Part shown: one piece after another, positions 61,501 through 64,000 of the stretch | Position numbering within the stretch: position 1 is the stretch's first letter | Layout of the letters: each line of letters begins with the position of its first letter | Assembly: GCF_011075055.1 (NCBI RefSeq) | Contig: NC_058140.1 | Span: 19,779,945-19,843,944, forward strand | Reading direction: 5' to 3' | From: Mangifera indica | Lineage: Eukaryota > Streptophyta > Magnoliopsida > Sapindales > Anacardiaceae | DNA length: 64,000 bases | Made by a program: the position numbers and the translations under genes | Notes under the pieces: model-generated | What the model saw: only the letters and a program-made list of their open reading frames with translations | Told to the model about the DNA's origin: nothing | Database searches by the model: none

Positions 61501-62749
61501 TGAAAAAGTTTCAGTTTTATTATGAAATATGGAAGACTGTTTCCATAAAATTTTCAAAGAATTATTCTGTCCTGGCTCATCAGGAATCACAATCTTTTAA
61601 GTAAAACTATCCAAGCATCTTCCAAATCAACTGTCAAAATTCCACAAGTCTATTTGGAAATTAACTTAGTGTTTGCAATTTGGGATGAAAATGTTGTATT
61701 TGAAAATGTAGATACAGTGTTTGCCAATCATCATGAGAAACTTTTTTTTTTTAGTTTTCTTTAAGAAAAAAAAAACTTTTTTAGGATATGAACTGTAAAG
61801 ATAATAACTCTTAGGTTAAATGGAAGCAGAGAAAATTCTTTGAATGGAAGCTAAAATGAATATGATGAAATAAAGATTTTGAAAGGGTGCCCGAAAAGAG
61901 TTTACACCAGAGGTCCTTACTGAATTAGCCAACATTACAAACCAAGCCAGCTCCTAACCTGGAAGAAAAGAACCACATAAAGCTAGCTCTAGGTTCCCAT
62001 TTTCACTTGCAACTGGATCATGTATAGTGATCAACTTTGTCCCATCAGGAAATGTTCCTTCAACCTGCAATCAAACTTCATTAATTAAGGAAAACAGAAA
62101 CTGCTGTTTTGACTGGTTCAACATTAATGTACACAATCCATATCGCTATCAAGACTAGTTCAAAATGAAACTTCAGTACTAGCATATAACATACTCAAAT
62201 TTGATACCTGGACAGTATCCAAAAGATGCGGAACGGCTGGAAGTACTTGTCTCCTGTTAAAGAATAGCTGAATTACACGTTAAAAAATTACACAAACAAC
62301 AACAAGAGAGACATAACTCACATAATACCTCCCCAAAAGTTGTTTTCCGACATCCATCAATTCTGCCACACTATTATTGCCATCACGGACAAACTCCAAA
62401 ATCTATAATGTATTGATTCAACAACATCAAAAGTGATTTCAACAACTAACAAGCAAGTATTGGGACATTTATTTTTTTTTCTGAAATTGAAAAGCACTTT
62501 TGAAATATTACCCAGAAAATAAATTTTGTTTATATCAGGCTCACACAAGAATTAATGTTATAATGTATATGGGAAAGTTCTCTTAAGTTTATGATAAAGA
62601 AATTAGCGGGAGAGAATTGGTACCTGAGTGGCAATGAGAGCAACAGCTTCAGTGTAATTAAGTCTCAAGCCACGAGCAAGTCGTTTCTGTGCAAGGAAAC
62701 CTGCGTTGTGAAGTCCTAGTTTCTCAACTTCTCTCGGAGTCAATTTCAT
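55155..62749 (-). CDS. URE: Urease (fused gamma-beta-alpha plant type)
   Basis: Eighteen exons on the minus strand: 62749-62624, 62402-62329, 62253-62208, 62064-61959, 61389-61247, 60713-60603, 60090-59930, 59791-59416, 59310-59202, 58708-58569, 58343-58206, 58111-58020, 57082-56953, 56869-56711, 56172-56005, 55832-55698, 55541-55470 and 55376-55155. They give 835 residues, about the plant length. Gamma, beta and alpha regions follow in one chain. Nickel ligands and active-site residues are present: H402 and H404 (CHVHF), the carbamylated Lys K485 (GLKLHEDW), flap C587 and H588 (MVCHHLD) and D628 (SSDSQAMGR). It hydrolyses urea to ammonia and carbamate in the cytosol and needs the UreD/F/G accessory proteins. 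The last intron (55469-55377, 93 bases) begins AAG|GCATGA, a GC-AG intron; a GT donor there would delete conserved VSK. Confidence 0.95.
58525..58559. repeat. (TA)n microsatellite in urease intron 10
   Basis: About 17 uninterrupted AT units just downstream (minus strand) of the donor that follows urease exon 10. It is likely polymorphic in length. Confidence 0.9.
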
Positions 62750-64000
62750 TTCTTAGTTTTTTCACGAACCTATTAACAAAAACATCAAAAAACAATAATT
62801 TTCCGCCATAAAACAACTTGAGATCACAAGAAGACGAAAATGCTGAATAATGAAAACTTCGGTTAAATATAAAGAAACTGTGTGTTGTGGCGATTCAGAC
62901 TCACCTGCTGCTCTATTGATGCCCCGCTCGACGAGAGAAACAGAGCTAACTCTAGCTGACGTTTTTGGAGCCGAGCCCAGTTAGAGACTTTCAGATGGGC
63001 ACCATTATTTTCTTGAAAATTGTTCTGTGACCTGTCAAACTTTAAATTAGAATTTTTTAATGAATATACTAGTTTAAGTAGGACAGTAACTCCCCCAGTC
63101 ATGTCATCTGAAAGTGGATGCTGACTGGAAAACGACAACCCAATAAGAAATAAAATAGCTGGTGGTGCCTCATCAGTTCACGACCCATTTCGATTCCTTA
63201 AATTGTTATTTCATTTCATGATAATCTAAGAATTGATTCGTTAACAACAATAAATCTGTATTTGGCAGCTAATCAAAATCGACGATCGAAAAAATCTATC
63301 AGTAGAATACAAAAAACATATTTTGCATTCACATGACTGTAATTCTCGTAATACCCTCCAAATTGTCAATGGTTCAAAAAATATCTTCTATTACAAGTAC
63401 GGTTCCTTGTAGAGACTTAGAGATTTGAGAATCCAAAATATATGTTGAAAGCTTAAGAGTTCACACTATTTAACCAATGTAAGGGCATTTCTCCTACCTT
63501 TGACCATATAGAATTTGCCTAGTGCCTTACATTGAAAATCTATTATTTATAGATTTGCTCTTCAATACCTTCTCCTTGTAGCTCTTGTGAAAACTGAGCT
63601 AAATTGATTTCCGTTCATATGTTGCCGTTGAAACGCTTTTCCTGCCACTGGATAGTATTTGGGTTTCAATATATATAAATTCCCAAGTGAGTTCAATTCC
63701 TTCAAAGTGTCAATGATTTTCTGGTCTTTGGGGTACAAACTGGCTGATCATTTTTTGGACCTCACAGAGCACAGTCCGGACAAGCAAGCATTGCTGCTGC
63801 GACCATAATTTCCTGGAAACTGTATGTTGAATGAAATTAACTATCTCTGTGTATTTTTGGGTAAATTTCAATTCAAGTCAATTTATTATGCACATTGCAG
63901 AGTCCACGACCCATTTGGATTCCTCATTCTTTTTCTAATTTTATTTGAAGATAATCTAAGAATTGACCCTTTATCAGCTAGAATGTGTATTTGGCAGATC
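62750..64000. other. Urease 5' leader and upstream DNA
   Basis: On the minus strand the urease start is preceded by a leader that may contain an intron: a purine-rich, GC-richer segment at about 62900-62970 looks like first-exon DNA. Beyond 63.14 kb the DNA is AT-rich, with a spaced direct repeat. No other gene is recognised. Confidence 0.45.
63179..63998. repeat. Spaced direct repeat, about 92-95 bp per copy
   Basis: Copy 1 (63179-63269) and copy 2 (63904-63998) share CACGACCCATTT-GATTCCT, ATAATCTAAGAATTGA and TGTATTTGGCAG in the same order and orientation, with about 635 bases between them. Copy 2 runs to within two bases of the window edge, so its right limit is unknown. Confidence 0.75.

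Overview
The window is nuclear DNA of a flowering plant, almost certainly a eudicot. Genes are split by many short AT-rich introns, exon joins follow plant GT-AG rules, intergenic DNA is very AT-rich with small inverted-repeat elements, and every recognised product is a plant family. I cannot name the species from sequence alone. From memory of the Arabidopsis map, the order DUF212 protein, remorin, CDKG2, DUF3537 protein, LOX6, urease matches At1g67600 down to At1g67550. The FAD monooxygenase corresponds to At1g24340, and the first two genes to At1g27850 and At1g27880.

Layout. 1-3.4 kb: intergenic, with a long-terminal-inverted-repeat (Mutator-like) element. 3.4-9.7 kb (+): Ser/Pro-rich basic protein with a Cys4 motif. 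10.1-16.6 kb (+): RECQL5-type DNA helicase behind a TATA box and an E2F-type site. 17.9-20.4 kb (+): DUF212 PAP2-like membrane protein. 21.5-25.65 kb (-): FAD-dependent monooxygenase (EMB260-like). 25.7-29.8 kb: AT-rich intergenic DNA ending in a promoter with two G-boxes. 29.8-31.9 kb (+): remorin. 33.3-36.95 kb (+): CDKG2-type kinase. 37-40.1 kb: convergent gap with no clear gene. 40.1-43.3 kb (-): DUF3537 protein, the plant gustatory-receptor-like family. 43.3-46.2 kb: repeat-rich gap. 46.2-48.3 kb (+): peroxisomal 4CL-like acyl-CoA ligase. 48.7-52.85 kb (-): 13-lipoxygenase (LOX6-like). 55.2-62.75 kb (-): urease. 62.75-64 kb: leader and a direct repeat reaching the window edge.

I rebuilt all ten coding sequences exon by exon from splice sites. 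Each keeps one open frame from ATG to stop (1183, 913, 172, 711, 368, 759, 448, 550, 927 and 835 codons), so none looks like a pseudogene. Two introns use GC-AG rather than GT-AG ends. A family of small AT-rich inverted-repeat elements has at least six recognisable copies, three of them inside introns.

There is no operon-like system. The most interesting functional juxtaposition is the tail-to-tail pair of a peroxisomal acyl-CoA ligase, of the group reported to activate jasmonate precursors, and a plastid 13-lipoxygenase that starts jasmonate synthesis. I found nothing that I can honestly call a new biological system.
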